From Imperialibacter sp040222815 (lineage in GTDB: Bacteria > Bacteroidota > Bacteroidia > Cytophagales > Cyclobacteriaceae), in contig NZ_JAVKCH010000022.1 in the NCBI RefSeq assembly GCF_040222815.1, positions 685,357 through 749,356 on the forward strand: a stretch of DNA of 64,000 bases. Reading direction: 5' to 3'. Shown in pieces: positions 48,401 through 57,097 of this stretch. Both the position numbers and the translations under genes were made by a program. The notes beneath the pieces were generated by a model. The model saw nothing but the letters and a program-made list of their open reading frames with translations. It was not told the DNA's origin and ran no database searches. Within the stretch, counting starts at the first letter, position 1; the number at the start of each line of letters is the position of its first letter.

Positions 48401-48798
48401 TCACTGAAAGAGGGGGAGTGCTGGGTGCTATGGAAACCATGTACCAACGGAGCAAAATCCAGGAAGAGAGCCTTTATTATGAGACAATGAAGCACAACGG
48501 AGACTTCCCGATCATTGGCGTCAATACCTTCCTTTCATCAAAAGGCTCGCCGACCATCACGCCCATGGAAGTAATAAGGGCCACGAAAGACGAAAAGGAG
48601 TTTCAGATTGAGTCTTTGAATAGCCTGCAGAAATTCAACGAAGACAGGTCTCAGGCGGTGCTTTCAAGCCTTCAGCAGGCCGCCATCAGCAATCAAAACA
48701 TGTTTGAGGAGCTGATGGAAGCCGTGAAGTACTGTTCTTTAGGGCAAATCACCCATGCTTTGTACGAAGTGGGTGGGCAGTACAGGAGGAATATGTAA
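45421..48798 (+). CDS. icmF: Fused isobutyryl-CoA mutase IcmF (B12, G-protein chaperone and mutase domains)
   Basis: 1125 residues, as expected for IcmF (about 1,090-1,130). Order: cobalamin-binding domain 12-145 with DGHDxA (Asp24, His26) and the GGGGG loop at 100-104; MeaI/MeaB-like GTPase about 195-420 with Walker A GITGTGGAGKSS (201-212), ETSGIGQSD and base-recognition NKFD; linker; then the mutase TIM barrel from about 560 (FAGEGGPERTNKRFHYVSK, TICAFFMNAAIDQNCEKYI, SVSISGYHIAEAGANP, FSNGVDPEYSVIGRVARK). Interconverts isobutyryl-CoA and n-butyryl-CoA with adenosylcobalamin; some homologues also take isovaleryl-CoA. Monocistronic, no B12-riboswitch recognised. Confidence 0.95.
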   Translation: MSHTESPYKPKNHIRIVTAASLFDGHDAAINIMRRIIQATGVEVIHLGHNRSVQEIVDCAIQEDVQSIAITSYQGGHVEFFKYMYDLLREKGAGHIKIFGGGGGTILPTEVEELHAYGINRIYSPDDGRTMGLQGMINDLIAGSDFPIGDHLNGELGSLKKKDVKSVARLISAAENFPDVAQPLLQKIDAEAAKSKVPVLGITGTGGAGKSSLVDELVRRFLVDFEGKHIGVVSVDPSKRKTGGALLGDRIRMNAIHHPRVYMRSLATRQSNLALSKHVQEAVNILKAAEFDLIILETSGIGQSDTEITDHSDVSLYVMTPEYGAATQLEKIDMLDFADMIAINKFDKRGALDAVRDVKKQYKRNHGLWETPDDQLPVFGTIASQFNDPGMNTLYRKLMDKIVEKTGAGLASASTSSDELSEKIFIIPPKRTRYLSEITETIRHYNEWVEEQKEVAQTLYGIKKTIAAAKKAGEDKVLGEKLDGLFEKTSLDLDPKNLKVIEEWPEKVQRYKSGEYVYSVRGKEIKVPTHTESLSHTKVPKISLPRYDGWGDVLKWNLQENVPGEFPYAAGVFPFKRTTEDPTRMFAGEGGPERTNKRFHYVSKDNAFARLSTAFDSVTLYGEDPDHRPDIYGKIGNSGVSVCSLDDAKKLYSGFDLIDPTTSVSMTINGPAATICAFFMNAAIDQNCEKYIKAQGIEAKVKEKITELFKAKGMTQPVYSGAIPEGNNGLGLMLLGITGDQVLPADVYQKIKADTLSKVRGTVQADILKEDQAQNTCIFSTEFSLKVMGDVQQYFIDQNVRNFYSVSISGYHIAEAGANPISQLAFTLSNGFTFVEYYVSRGMHVDDFAPNLSFFFSNGVDPEYSVIGRVARKIWAKAMKLKYGANERSQMLKYHIQTSGRSLHAQEIDFNDIRTTLQALYAIYDNCNSLHTNAYDEAITTPTEESVRRAMAIQLIINKELGLAKNENPLQGSFIIEELTDLVEEAVMAEFDRITERGGVLGAMETMYQRSKIQEESLYYETMKHNGDFPIIGVNTFLSSKGSPTITPMEVIRATKDEKEFQIESLNSLQKFNEDRSQAVLSSLQQAAISNQNMFEELMEAVKYCSLGQITHALYEVGGQYRRNM

Positions 48799-48802
48799 AG
48801 CC

Positions 48803-49021
48803 TTATACCTTTTTAGGAGGCAAGTCAAAAGCAACAGCCTCATGCTCAAAGTGCTCTTTGTGCGACCCATCGCAGAATGGCTTATTGGCGGATTTTCCGC
48901 AACGACACAATGAGACAATCGTTCTTCCCTGAAGGCCGTATGCATTGCCTTCTTTGTCTACGATTTCAAAATCCCCGTCAATTTTCAGAGAGCCATTATT
49001 GTTTACTGTGATTTTGGTCAT
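48803..49021 (-). CDS. CDGSH iron-sulfur domain protein
   Basis: 72 residues from the ATG ending at 49021; a longer frame up to 49153 is rejected. The CDGSH motif is complete: CRCGKSANKPFCDGSHKEHF supplies three cysteines and one histidine for a labile 2Fe-2S cluster. N-terminal half (KITVNNNGSLKIDGDFEIVDKEGN) is a beta extension common in bacterial versions. Likely cytoplasmic redox or Fe-S transfer role. It is convergent with icmF (5 bases between stops) and divergent from hrpB. Confidence 0.92.
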   Translation of the reverse strand: MTKITVNNNGSLKIDGDFEIVDKEGNAYGLQGRTIVSLCRCGKSANKPFCDGSHKEHFEHEAVAFDLPPKKV

Positions 49022-49131
49022 GGATGTTTTTTTGACGCAAATGTAGAAACTTAGAAATTGGATAAAAGGAAATCGGCTTGTGGTGTGTAGTTTTGTGTCT
49101 AAATAGTCTGAATATCTCAAAATCCTTGAGT

Positions 49132-51618
49132 TTGTCTTTCGATCCACTAGCATTCGATCTTCCTGTTGTCGACATTATTCCACAGATAAAGGAGAGTCTG
49201 GACAGGGAAAACACCCTGATCGTCAATGCACCTCCCGGAGCTGGAAAAAGCACGCTGCTACCACTGGCGCTGATGAACGAACCATGGCTGGCTGGTAAAA
49301 AGATATTGATGCTGGAGCCCCGGCGCCTGGCGGCCAGGTCAATTGCAACCAGAATGGCCTCCATGCTGAATGATGAGCTCGGAAAGAAAATAGGCTACCG
49401 GATCAGGTTCGAAAATAGAACATCAGATCAGACGCAAATCGAAGTGCTTACCGAAGGCATTCTCACCCGATTGATCCACTCCGACAATGCATTGGAGGGT
49501 GTTGGGATGGTCGTGTTCGACGAGTTTCATGAAAGGAGCCTCCATGCTGACGTGGCACTGGCGCTTTGCAGAGAGGTGCAGCAGGTGTTGCGGCCCGATC
49601 TGCGCATCATGATTATGTCGGCTACGCTGGACATGGAACGGCTGCCAGCGCTCATGAAAGCACCTGTGGCCGTGAGTGAAGGACGGCAATATCCTGTGGA
49701 GGTGATCTACACCGGCGAGCAGGACCTGATGATGTTGCCGGAAACGACTGCCAGAATCATTCTCAAAGCATCGAGGGAAAGAGAAGGCGATATCCTGGCT
49801 TTTTTTCCTGGAGAAGGGGAGATCAGAAAATGCGAGGAGCTGCTCAGAAAGGAAATGGCTGATTTCGCCATCCACCCGCTTTACAGTCAGCTACCACAAA
49901 GCCAGCAATTCGCCGCCATTATGCCCGGTAAAGACGGGCGCAGAAAAGTGGTGCTTGCTACATCCATAGCGGAGACCAGTTTGACCATTGAAGGCATCAA
50001 AGTGGTGGTTGATACGGGTTACGGCCGCACGTCGAAGTTCGACCCCCGCTCAGGACTTTCAAAGCTGGAAACCGTACAGATATCCAAAGATTCCGCCGAC
50101 CAACGAGCGGGCAGGGCTGGCAGACTGAGCCCAGGCGCTTGCTACCGGATGTGGAGCAAGACCACACAGGAGCGGCTGGAGCCACACCGAACGCCTGAGA
50201 TCATGGAAGCTGACCTGGCCAATCTCATGCTGGATATGGCACAATGGGGCATTGTGGATGTTAAACAGCTTACCTGGTTAACACCACCGCCTAAAGGCGC
50301 TCTGGCCCAGGCTTCAGATACCCTGCATCATTTGGATGCCCTTGAAAATACCAAAATCACATCTCATGGGAAGAAGATGCATGAGCTGCCTTGTCACCCA
50401 AGAATAGCCCACATGTTGCTAATGGCGAAAGAATCAGAGAAGGTGGAGTTGGCTACCGACCTGGCTGCCGTGCTGGAAGAACGAGACCCCCTGCCACGAG
50501 AGACTGGCATCGATATCACCCTGCGGATTGAGGCCTTGCGAAGGTTTCGGGATAATGGCGGACAGGGAAAACAGTTTGGGAGAATAGAAAAAGTGGCGGA
50601 ATCGTATCGGAGAATATTTGACCTTGAAGTGGATAATGGCGTTTTCGACCCCTATGAGGTTGGCTTGTTGCTGGCTTATGCGTACCCTGAAAGAATTGCC
50701 TGCGCCAGGCCGGGCAATAATGCCCAGTTTCAGCTTGCCAACGGCAAGTATGCCATGGCTTCACATAAAGACGATCTGGCTCACGAACCATGGCTGGCAG
50801 TGGCTCACCTCGACGCCCGTGATGGTATGGGAAAGATTTTTCTGGCTGCTCCGCTTAATCCTAAAGATCTCACACCCCTGGTGAAAGAAAAGGAAATAGT
50901 GACCTGGGACACCAGAAAGGGAGGCCTCATAGCCTCACTCGATTTGAGGATTGGAAGCATCGTCCTTCGTTCGAAACCATTGCCAACACCCGATGAAGGC
51001 CAGTTGATACAAGCGATAAGTGAAGTCATAGCTAAGGAAGGGGAGGCGCTTCTAAGCTTTGGCGATAAGTTCGTTCAATGGCAGAGCCGGGTAATGAGCT
51101 TAAGGAAATGGAATCCGGAGCAGGGCTGGCCCGATGTAAGTACTCATTCACTGTTGGCGACAAACGGAGAGTGGCTTGGGCACTATTTATCGGGCATAAA
51201 GAAGCCGGAGGATCTGAAAAAGATTGACCTTGTTGAGGTGCTTTATAGTTCGCTGGACTGGGACACTCAAAAAGAGCTTGAGATATTAGCCCCAGCACAT
51301 ATTGAGGTGCCGAGCGGATCAAGAATTAAGCTTCAGTACTTTTCCGCCGGGGAGTCCCCGGTGTTATCGGTCAGGCTGCAGGAAGTATTTGGGCTTGCTG
51401 AAACCCCAAGAATAAACGGCGGGAAAACAGCGGTGGTGCTGCATCTGCTATCGCCGGGATACAAGCCAGTGCAGGTAACGTCAGACCTCAAAAGCTTCTG
51501 GAGCAATGCCTATTTTGAAGTGAAAAAGGATCTTAAGAGAAGGTATCCGAAGCATTCCTGGCCCGATGACCCCTGGACAGCCCTGGCCGTACGAGGCGTT
51601 CAAAGGAAGGGTAGATGA
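49132..51618 (+). CDS. hrpB: ATP-dependent DEAH-box helicase HrpB
   Basis: About 828 residues from a TTG at 49132 (LSFDPLAFDLPVVDIIPQI, the start layout of HrpB proteins); no ATG exists before the conserved part, and an in-frame TTG at 49078 would add 18 residues. DEAH motifs in order: PPGAGKST (Walker A), DEFHER, MSATLDM, the ATSIAETSLTIEG helicase motif and DQRAGRAGRLSPG (motif VI), then HA2 and the HrpB C-terminal domain (PHRTPEIMEADLANLMLDMA...). RNA helicase of unknown target, non-essential in most bacteria. Confidence 0.92.
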   Translation: MSFDPLAFDLPVVDIIPQIKESLDRENTLIVNAPPGAGKSTLLPLALMNEPWLAGKKILMLEPRRLAARSIATRMASMLNDELGKKIGYRIRFENRTSDQTQIEVLTEGILTRLIHSDNALEGVGMVVFDEFHERSLHADVALALCREVQQVLRPDLRIMIMSATLDMERLPALMKAPVAVSEGRQYPVEVIYTGEQDLMMLPETTARIILKASREREGDILAFFPGEGEIRKCEELLRKEMADFAIHPLYSQLPQSQQFAAIMPGKDGRRKVVLATSIAETSLTIEGIKVVVDTGYGRTSKFDPRSGLSKLETVQISKDSADQRAGRAGRLSPGACYRMWSKTTQERLEPHRTPEIMEADLANLMLDMAQWGIVDVKQLTWLTPPPKGALAQASDTLHHLDALENTKITSHGKKMHELPCHPRIAHMLLMAKESEKVELATDLAAVLEERDPLPRETGIDITLRIEALRRFRDNGGQGKQFGRIEKVAESYRRIFDLEVDNGVFDPYEVGLLLAYAYPERIACARPGNNAQFQLANGKYAMASHKDDLAHEPWLAVAHLDARDGMGKIFLAAPLNPKDLTPLVKEKEIVTWDTRKGGLIASLDLRIGSIVLRSKPLPTPDEGQLIQAISEVIAKEGEALLSFGDKFVQWQSRVMSLRKWNPEQGWPDVSTHSLLATNGEWLGHYLSGIKKPEDLKKIDLVEVLYSSLDWDTQKELEILAPAHIEVPSGSRIKLQYFSAGESPVLSVRLQEVFGLAETPRINGGKTAVVLHLLSPGYKPVQVTSDLKSFWSNAYFEVKKDLKRRYPKHSWPDDPWTALAVRGVQRKGR

Positions 51619-51673
51619 CGCTGCCCGAGGCTTTTAGCAATTCAGGGTTTACCTTTCCGTGCCGGGTGTTAGG

Positions 51674-52327
51674 TCAGTTTGATGAACCACAGAGCTTTTC
51701 CATCACGCTGGCCACTTTGGTGTCGCCAAGCTCACTGGCCATCGATAAATCGCTACAGCCGCCCTGCTTGTCACGGAGTCTGATCTTCTCGATGCCTCTA
51801 AGTTTATAAGCCCTGCTCGACTGAGGGTTGATTTCAATGACTTTTGTGAAATCCTCTATGGCACCTCTGTAGTCTTTCAGTTTGTCTTTGGCGGTTGCCC
51901 GGTAGTAAAATGCCTCCTCGTGGTTCGGAGAGAGTTTTACTACTTCGGTGAGGTCTTCTATGGCCCCGTTGAGGTCTAGCGTCTCAATCTTTGCCATTCC
52001 TCTCACATAGTAAGTCTTTAACTTGTCAGGGTCGTCAATCAGGTACTTCAGGGCGTTGGTGTAATCTTCGATGGCACCTACGTAGTTTTTTAATTCGGCA
52101 CGAGCATTACCTCTATCGTAATACACTTCCCCCTTCAGTCCATATAGTTTGATGGATTTGTCATAATCTACAATGGCTGCTTCATAGTCTCCCTTAACGG
52201 CACTAACATACCCTTTGCCCCACCAATACTGGGCTGAATCTGCGTCGGACGCTTTCTCCTGGGATTTCGATTCCCCATTAAAAAATACGACGAAGAGGAC
52301 TCCTACGGTTAATAGCTTCTTAATCAT
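51674..52327 (-). CDS. Exported tetratricopeptide-repeat protein
   Basis: 217 residues with an N-terminal signal-like segment (MIKKLLTVGVLFVVFFNGESKSQ). Four to five TPR units follow, recognisable by the repeated A-x-x-D-Y-x-x-A-I-x-D-Y pattern: YVSAVKGDYEAAIVDYDKSI, GNARAELKNYVGAIEDYTNA, GMAKIETLDLNGAIEDLTEV, ATAKDKLKDYRGAIEDFTKV, then a degenerate last unit with a cysteine pair (GGCSDLS..., KLC). Probably a periplasmic scaffold. Convergent with hrpB. Confidence 0.85.
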   Translation of the reverse strand: MIKKLLTVGVLFVVFFNGESKSQEKASDADSAQYWWGKGYVSAVKGDYEAAIVDYDKSIKLYGLKGEVYYDRGNARAELKNYVGAIEDYTNALKYLIDDPDKLKTYYVRGMAKIETLDLNGAIEDLTEVVKLSPNHEEAFYYRATAKDKLKDYRGAIEDFTKVIEINPQSSRAYKLRGIEKIRLRDKQGGCSDLSMASELGDTKVASVMEKLCGSSN

Positions 52328-52619
52328 GCTGGTCGACTAAATCAGTTAATCTCAATTTCAAAAAAAAATACAACGTCGCTCGATCAAAATGTTTATAAAT
52401 CGGTAAAACAAAATATTTCAGGCGGCGCAGTTACAAACTAGTACAACAGAAAAAACAAAAGTGGATAACTAAAATTACTCGTGTAAGTTTATAATGTTCA
52501 CTAGTGTTGATATCACATCACCTACAAAGGTAACCCCTTATAATTATTTTTTTTATTGCTTAAGTCCTATTATTAATCTAGAGCTCTTACCGCTTTTTAA
52601 AATAGGGTGCAAAACAACT
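52328..52619. other. AT-rich intergenic region
   Basis: About 290 bases, distinctly AT-rich compared with the surroundings. It holds the promoter side of the TPR gene and the 3' side of the GH92 gene. CACTAGTG (about 52499-52506) is a short palindrome. No gene or clear terminator seen. Confidence 0.5.
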
Positions 52620-54869
52620 CTATTTCTTGTCTAAAGTCATTGAAAATGGCCAGCTAATGGCGGAAAAACCCCTTTTTGTATTCGGTTTTGACGTCATATC
52701 AAATGAGATTTTAGCCCCTTTCACCAACTCGGCATGAGCGAGCCAATTTTTATCATATACACTTTCGTTGTAGACCACCTTATTAACATAAAAATTCGCC
52801 TGATTGTTTTCGGGTGCAAGAATTTCAATGTTTTTACCGTTTTCCAAAGAAATCATTACCTCCTTGAACAACGGAGTTCCCAATACATACTGATCTGTGC
52901 CGGGGCATACCGGATAAAAACCCATAGCTGAGAATACATACCAGGCGGAGGTTTGCCCGTTGTCTTCGTCGCCACAGTAACCGTCCGGAGCAGGGGTGTA
53001 CAGTTTGTTCATTACTTCCCGGATCCAATACTGTGCCTTCCAGGGTTCGGAAGTATAATTGTACAGATAGGTCATGTGCTGGATGGGTTGGTTTCCGTGC
53101 GCATATTGTCCCATGTTCATGATTTGCATCTCTCTGATTTCGTGTATGGTGAAGCCATAGTAGCTATCGTCAAAGAGCGGTGGCATGGCAAAGACGGAGT
53201 CGAGCATGCTAATAAACATTTTGTCGCCGCCCATGAGTTGCTTTAGCCCCTCAATGTCATGAAAAACAGACCAGGTATAGTGCCAGCTGTTGCCCTCGGT
53301 GAATGCATCTCCCCATTTGAGTGGATTAAAAGGTGATTGAAAGCTGCCGTCTTCGTTTTTGCCCCGCATGAGTTTTGTCTCACTGTCAAAAAGGTTCTTA
53401 TAGTTCTGCGAGCGCTTTTTGTAGAGATCGATCTCTTTCTGAGGCTTATTCAGTGCTTTTGCCAGCTGATAAATGGTGAAGTCATCGTAAGCATATTCTA
53501 AAGTGCGTGCCGCATTTTCGTTAATGCCTACGTTGTAGGGTACGTAGCCTAGCTTATTGTAGTAAGGAGCACCCCTTCTGGCTACAGCGTCCATGGGCCC
53601 TTCGGTATTGGCATCCTTTTTCAGCGCTTCGTACAACGTGTTAATGTCATATCCTCTGAGGCCCTTTAAGTAAGCGTCAGCCACGACAGATGCTGAATTG
53701 TTTCCTACCATTACGTTTCGGTATCCCGGACTTGCCCATTCGGGCAGGAAGCCACCCTCTTTGTAATCGTTGATGAGCCCCTCCTGCATCTCCTTGTTGA
53801 TGGATGGATAAAGGAGATTGAGCAAGGGATAAAGTGCCCTGAAGGTGTCCCAAAATCCGGTGCCAGAAAACATGTAGCCGGGAAGTACTTGTCCGTTATA
53901 GGGGCTGTAGTGAACGATTTTTTCCTGCTTATCCAATTCGTACATTTTTTGCGGAAACAGGAGTGTGCGGTAGAGGCATGAATAGAATGTGCGCATCTGA
54001 TCGATTGAACCGCCCCCAACAGCCACTACACCAAGCTTTTCGTTCCACACTTTTTCTCCTTCGGTTTTTACTTGCTCAAAGGTTTTGCTGCCCACTTCCC
54101 TTTTGAGGTTGATGACGGCCTGTTCAGGGCTTATGAAGGAGGAGGCTACCTTGAGGTGAACTACTTCACCCTTTTTTGTTGGGAAGCCAACGGCTCCCAC
54201 AGCATGCCCTTTCTTGAGCGTGTCGGAAACGCTCCAATTCACTTTTTTATCCAGCTCAATGACGAAATAGTTGCGAAAATTGTCTGGCACGCCACCACTG
54301 TTTCTCACTGTGTAGCCGGTTATTCTGCCGTTTTCTTCGTCTATGACTACTTCAGAACCTTTGTCGAAGCCATCTATTACCAGCCAGGCGCTGTCTGCCT
54401 CCGGATAGGTGAGCCTGAAAATAGCTGCCCTTTCAGTGGGAGTTATTTCGGTGGTAATGTTGGCATCAGCCAGGTACACGCTATAGTAATGTGGTTGGGC
54501 TATCTCGGCCTTGTGGGAGAACCAGCTGGCTCTTTTGTCTTGGTCAAACTGAACCGTTCCTGTGCCTGGCATAAGACTGAACTGACCATGGTCGTTCATC
54601 CAGGGCGATGGCTGGTGCGTTTGTTTGAATCCCCTGATTTTGTCGGCATCGTAAGTATAGGCCCAACCGTCGCCCATTTTGCCGGTCTGGGGAATCCAAA
54701 AGTTCATGCCCCACGGCACGGCAACTGCCGGGTAGGAGTTGCCATTGGACAGCTCCATTTTTGAGTCTGTTCCCATGAGCGTATTGACCAGCCCAACGGG
54801 ATTTTCAGTGGTTTGTGCCTTTAGACCAAAAGTCAAGAGGCAAATAGGGATAAATAAGGACAATCTCAT
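52620..54869 (-). CDS. GH92-family alpha-mannosidase (exported)
   Basis: 749 residues with signal peptide (MRLSLFIPICLLTFGLKAQ). GH92 layout: N-terminal beta-sandwich (VGLVNTLMGTDSKMELSNGNSYPAVAVPWGMNFWIPQTG, GFKQTHQPSPWMNDHGQFSLMPGTG) and the C-terminal (alpha/alpha)6 domain from about residue 240 with GFWDTFRALYPLL, GFLPEWASPGYRNVMVGNNSASVVADAYLKG, GNSWHYTWSVFHDIEGL and GNQPIQHMTYLYN ... GYCGDEDNGQTSAWYVFSAMGFYPVCPG. These calcium-dependent exo-mannosidases trim N-glycans or mannans. No SusC/SusD pair is adjacent, so it is not in a typical polysaccharide-utilisation locus. Confidence 0.93.
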   Translation of the reverse strand: MRLSLFIPICLLTFGLKAQTTENPVGLVNTLMGTDSKMELSNGNSYPAVAVPWGMNFWIPQTGKMGDGWAYTYDADKIRGFKQTHQPSPWMNDHGQFSLMPGTGTVQFDQDKRASWFSHKAEIAQPHYYSVYLADANITTEITPTERAAIFRLTYPEADSAWLVIDGFDKGSEVVIDEENGRITGYTVRNSGGVPDNFRNYFVIELDKKVNWSVSDTLKKGHAVGAVGFPTKKGEVVHLKVASSFISPEQAVINLKREVGSKTFEQVKTEGEKVWNEKLGVVAVGGGSIDQMRTFYSCLYRTLLFPQKMYELDKQEKIVHYSPYNGQVLPGYMFSGTGFWDTFRALYPLLNLLYPSINKEMQEGLINDYKEGGFLPEWASPGYRNVMVGNNSASVVADAYLKGLRGYDINTLYEALKKDANTEGPMDAVARRGAPYYNKLGYVPYNVGINENAARTLEYAYDDFTIYQLAKALNKPQKEIDLYKKRSQNYKNLFDSETKLMRGKNEDGSFQSPFNPLKWGDAFTEGNSWHYTWSVFHDIEGLKQLMGGDKMFISMLDSVFAMPPLFDDSYYGFTIHEIREMQIMNMGQYAHGNQPIQHMTYLYNYTSEPWKAQYWIREVMNKLYTPAPDGYCGDEDNGQTSAWYVFSAMGFYPVCPGTDQYVLGTPLFKEVMISLENGKNIEILAPENNQANFYVNKVVYNESVYDKNWLAHAELVKGAKISFDMTSKPNTKRGFSAISWPFSMTLDKK

Positions 54870-55069
54870 TGAATACTGGTTGAAAAGCTATGTGAGCTGG
54901 CGAATAGTAAATCAATTGGTACCCCCGGGTAAAGTCAACGCCTTTCACCGAAGTGCCATCAACAAAAGTAAATACTTAGATATTGTTTAGCCAGACAGAG
55001 AAGTCATTTTTCAGACTTAAATTGCTATTTCGAAACTCATTTGACTAGTCGTCTAAAAAGAAAAAAGGA

Positions 55070-56944
55070 ATGAAGCATGCGTTTGAACTCTCGGCCGCTC
55101 TTATTTTTAGCTTTTTTGTTGCCACAGCTCAGCCTTCCGCCACGCCGCTAACGCCCCGGCAGCTGACAGACTCCCTTGAACTGCTGATGGAAAGGAACAA
55201 CATCCCAGGTATCATGCTGACCATTGTAAAAGATGACAGCGCCATCTTTTCAGGCGGACTGGGCGTGAAAGACAAAGAGGCAAATTCTGGGGTTGATGGG
55301 TCTACCCTGTTCAGGTTGGGGTCTATTACCAAAAGCTTTGTGGCGTTGGCCGTGCTCAGGTTAGTGGAAGAAGGCAAGTTTACACTGGAAGACGAAGTGA
55401 AGGATTTGGCACCGGAAATCGACTTTGAGAACAGCTTCGAGCCGGAGCACCCTGTGCGGGTAAAACACCTGCTTTCACACACAGCAGGGTTCGACGACAT
55501 GCACCTGAATGAGGTGTACAACACCTCAGATACTGTTGTTTACCCTCTAGGGAGGGTGCTGGCGCAGCACAAAAAAACGCTTAAAGTGCGGTGGCAGCCG
55601 GGAACCCGCTATGCCTACAGCAACCCTGGCTGGACAGTGGCCGGTTACCTTATCGAAAAGTATGCAGAGCAACCCTACGATGAATTCATAACCGCAACGG
55701 TACTCAGCCCAATCGGGATGAAGACCTCTAATTTTAAGTCTGTTCCTGAGGGACAAGCTTATTCTAAAGGATATGACGGAACCGGAAAGGAAGTGCCCTT
55801 TCTTCCCATCTATCATCGCCCTGCAGGAGCCTTCAATAGCAATGCCAACGATATGGCACGGTTTCTTTCTTTTTGGATCAGAAGGGGAAGGGTAGATTCT
55901 GTGCAAGTTTTTGCCTCAAAGGTACTTGACCTGATGGAGAGACCAGTCTACACCATTGCCAATCAGGCCGGCTTACCAGTTGGCTATGGCCTGGGAAACT
56001 ATACTTTTGATACGCAGCTTCCTGTTTCGTTTCATGGGCACGATGGCGGGATTGATGGTTTTTCATCGTCTTTCGGTTACAACAGTCAGTATGGAATAGG
56101 CTTTGCCATTTCCAACAATGCAGGCAAGGGCATGGGAGATTTGGTCAACCTTGTCAAGCAGTTTCTGGTGCAGGACATATCAGTTGCAAAGCCAGCTGCT
56201 CAGGCACTGGATGTTGAAACAATGAAACAATACGAAGGCTACTACCTCTTCAAAGCCTCCCGTAACCAGATTTTTGCCTTTATCGATCGGATATTCAGCA
56301 CCTGTGAGGTGACCATCGACAACGACACCCTGTACCTGAAGCAGTTTATGAAGGATCGCTTTCCAGTGGTGCCAGTTACTAATTCAAATGGGGAGGGCTA
56401 TCTTTTTGCCGGGCTCAAAGACTATGTTCCCAGTCATGTATTTGTACCAACCGACACAGGTGAGCCTGTGTTGGCTACGGCAGTAGTTGGCAACTATCTT
56501 GAGAGAGTGAAATACTCGAGTGTTGTCACCAAGCGGGTACTGCTGGTGGTGTCGTTGGTATTGTTGGCCAGTTCGTGCTTTGCTACGCTGGTGTGGTTGA
56601 TTTTTGCGATCAGAAAGTCGTTGCCCTGGCAGGAGTTCTTTCGGAGAATGGTGCCGTCGTTGGTGGTGGTTGGTTTGGTTATGGTTTCTACCGGGCTCCT
56701 CGGAACCATTAATAAGCTAAGTGAAGCAGGCGAACCGACCTTGAATGGCTGGCTTATTTACCTGGGAGGCTGGATCATATTATTCAGTGCTTTTTTAAGC
56801 ACCCGCTTCGGCATTATGAACTTTAAGTTGGGGGAGAAGAAGGCTTTCTCCGTGTATTATATCTTGCTGGCCTTCTCCTGTGTCATTGTCACGTTATTTC
56901 TTTATGATGCTGGCTGGATGGGATTGAAAGTGTGGGAGTACTAA
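55070..56944 (+). CDS. Serine hydrolase of the beta-lactamase/DD-peptidase fold with C-terminal membrane helices
   Basis: 624 residues with signal peptide (about 1-20). Catalytic domain 30-370: SxxK motif SITK (Ser85, Lys88), Tyr183 in YAYSN, and a third motif FHGHDGGIDGFSS. Residues 385-480 form a small soluble domain, and the last 140 residues contain four hydrophobic helices (about 490-512, 524-545, 556-577, 590-612). Class C beta-lactamase-like fold; could be a DD-peptidase, esterase or amidase. The C-terminal membrane anchor places the catalytic domain in the periplasm. Divergent from the GH92 gene. Confidence 0.88.
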   Translation: MKHAFELSAALIFSFFVATAQPSATPLTPRQLTDSLELLMERNNIPGIMLTIVKDDSAIFSGGLGVKDKEANSGVDGSTLFRLGSITKSFVALAVLRLVEEGKFTLEDEVKDLAPEIDFENSFEPEHPVRVKHLLSHTAGFDDMHLNEVYNTSDTVVYPLGRVLAQHKKTLKVRWQPGTRYAYSNPGWTVAGYLIEKYAEQPYDEFITATVLSPIGMKTSNFKSVPEGQAYSKGYDGTGKEVPFLPIYHRPAGAFNSNANDMARFLSFWIRRGRVDSVQVFASKVLDLMERPVYTIANQAGLPVGYGLGNYTFDTQLPVSFHGHDGGIDGFSSSFGYNSQYGIGFAISNNAGKGMGDLVNLVKQFLVQDISVAKPAAQALDVETMKQYEGYYLFKASRNQIFAFIDRIFSTCEVTIDNDTLYLKQFMKDRFPVVPVTNSNGEGYLFAGLKDYVPSHVFVPTDTGEPVLATAVVGNYLERVKYSSVVTKRVLLVVSLVLLASSCFATLVWLIFAIRKSLPWQEFFRRMVPSLVVVGLVMVSTGLLGTINKLSEAGEPTLNGWLIYLGGWIILFSAFLSTRFGIMNFKLGEKKAFSVYYILLAFSCVIVTLFLYDAGWMGLKVWEY

Positions 56945-57051
56945 CACCGCCTGTCTTTTTATTGAGCTATTTAGGTGACTTTTTTAAGCGGAATTGATTT
57001 TCACAAGCCTGACCACTCGGCCTCCCAATGGCATGCTCAATAAAGAACCGC

Positions 57052-57085
57052 TTTGTATTTCCTGTGGATTGCTTAGATTCATTTG
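57052..57085 (+). promoter_or_regulatory. Candidate promoter of the phosphofructokinase gene
   Basis: TTTG (57052-57055) and TTCATTTG (57078-57085, one mismatch to TAnnTTTG) are 22 bases apart; the ATG follows 12 bases later. Spacing is slightly longer than usual for the Bacteroidota promoter. Confidence 0.35.
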
Positions 57086-57097
57086 AAATCTGGAAAT

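Noticed and set aside
54072..54764. 230-codon plus-strand frame
   Set aside because: Shadow of the GH92 gene on the opposite strand; no domain, no start context.
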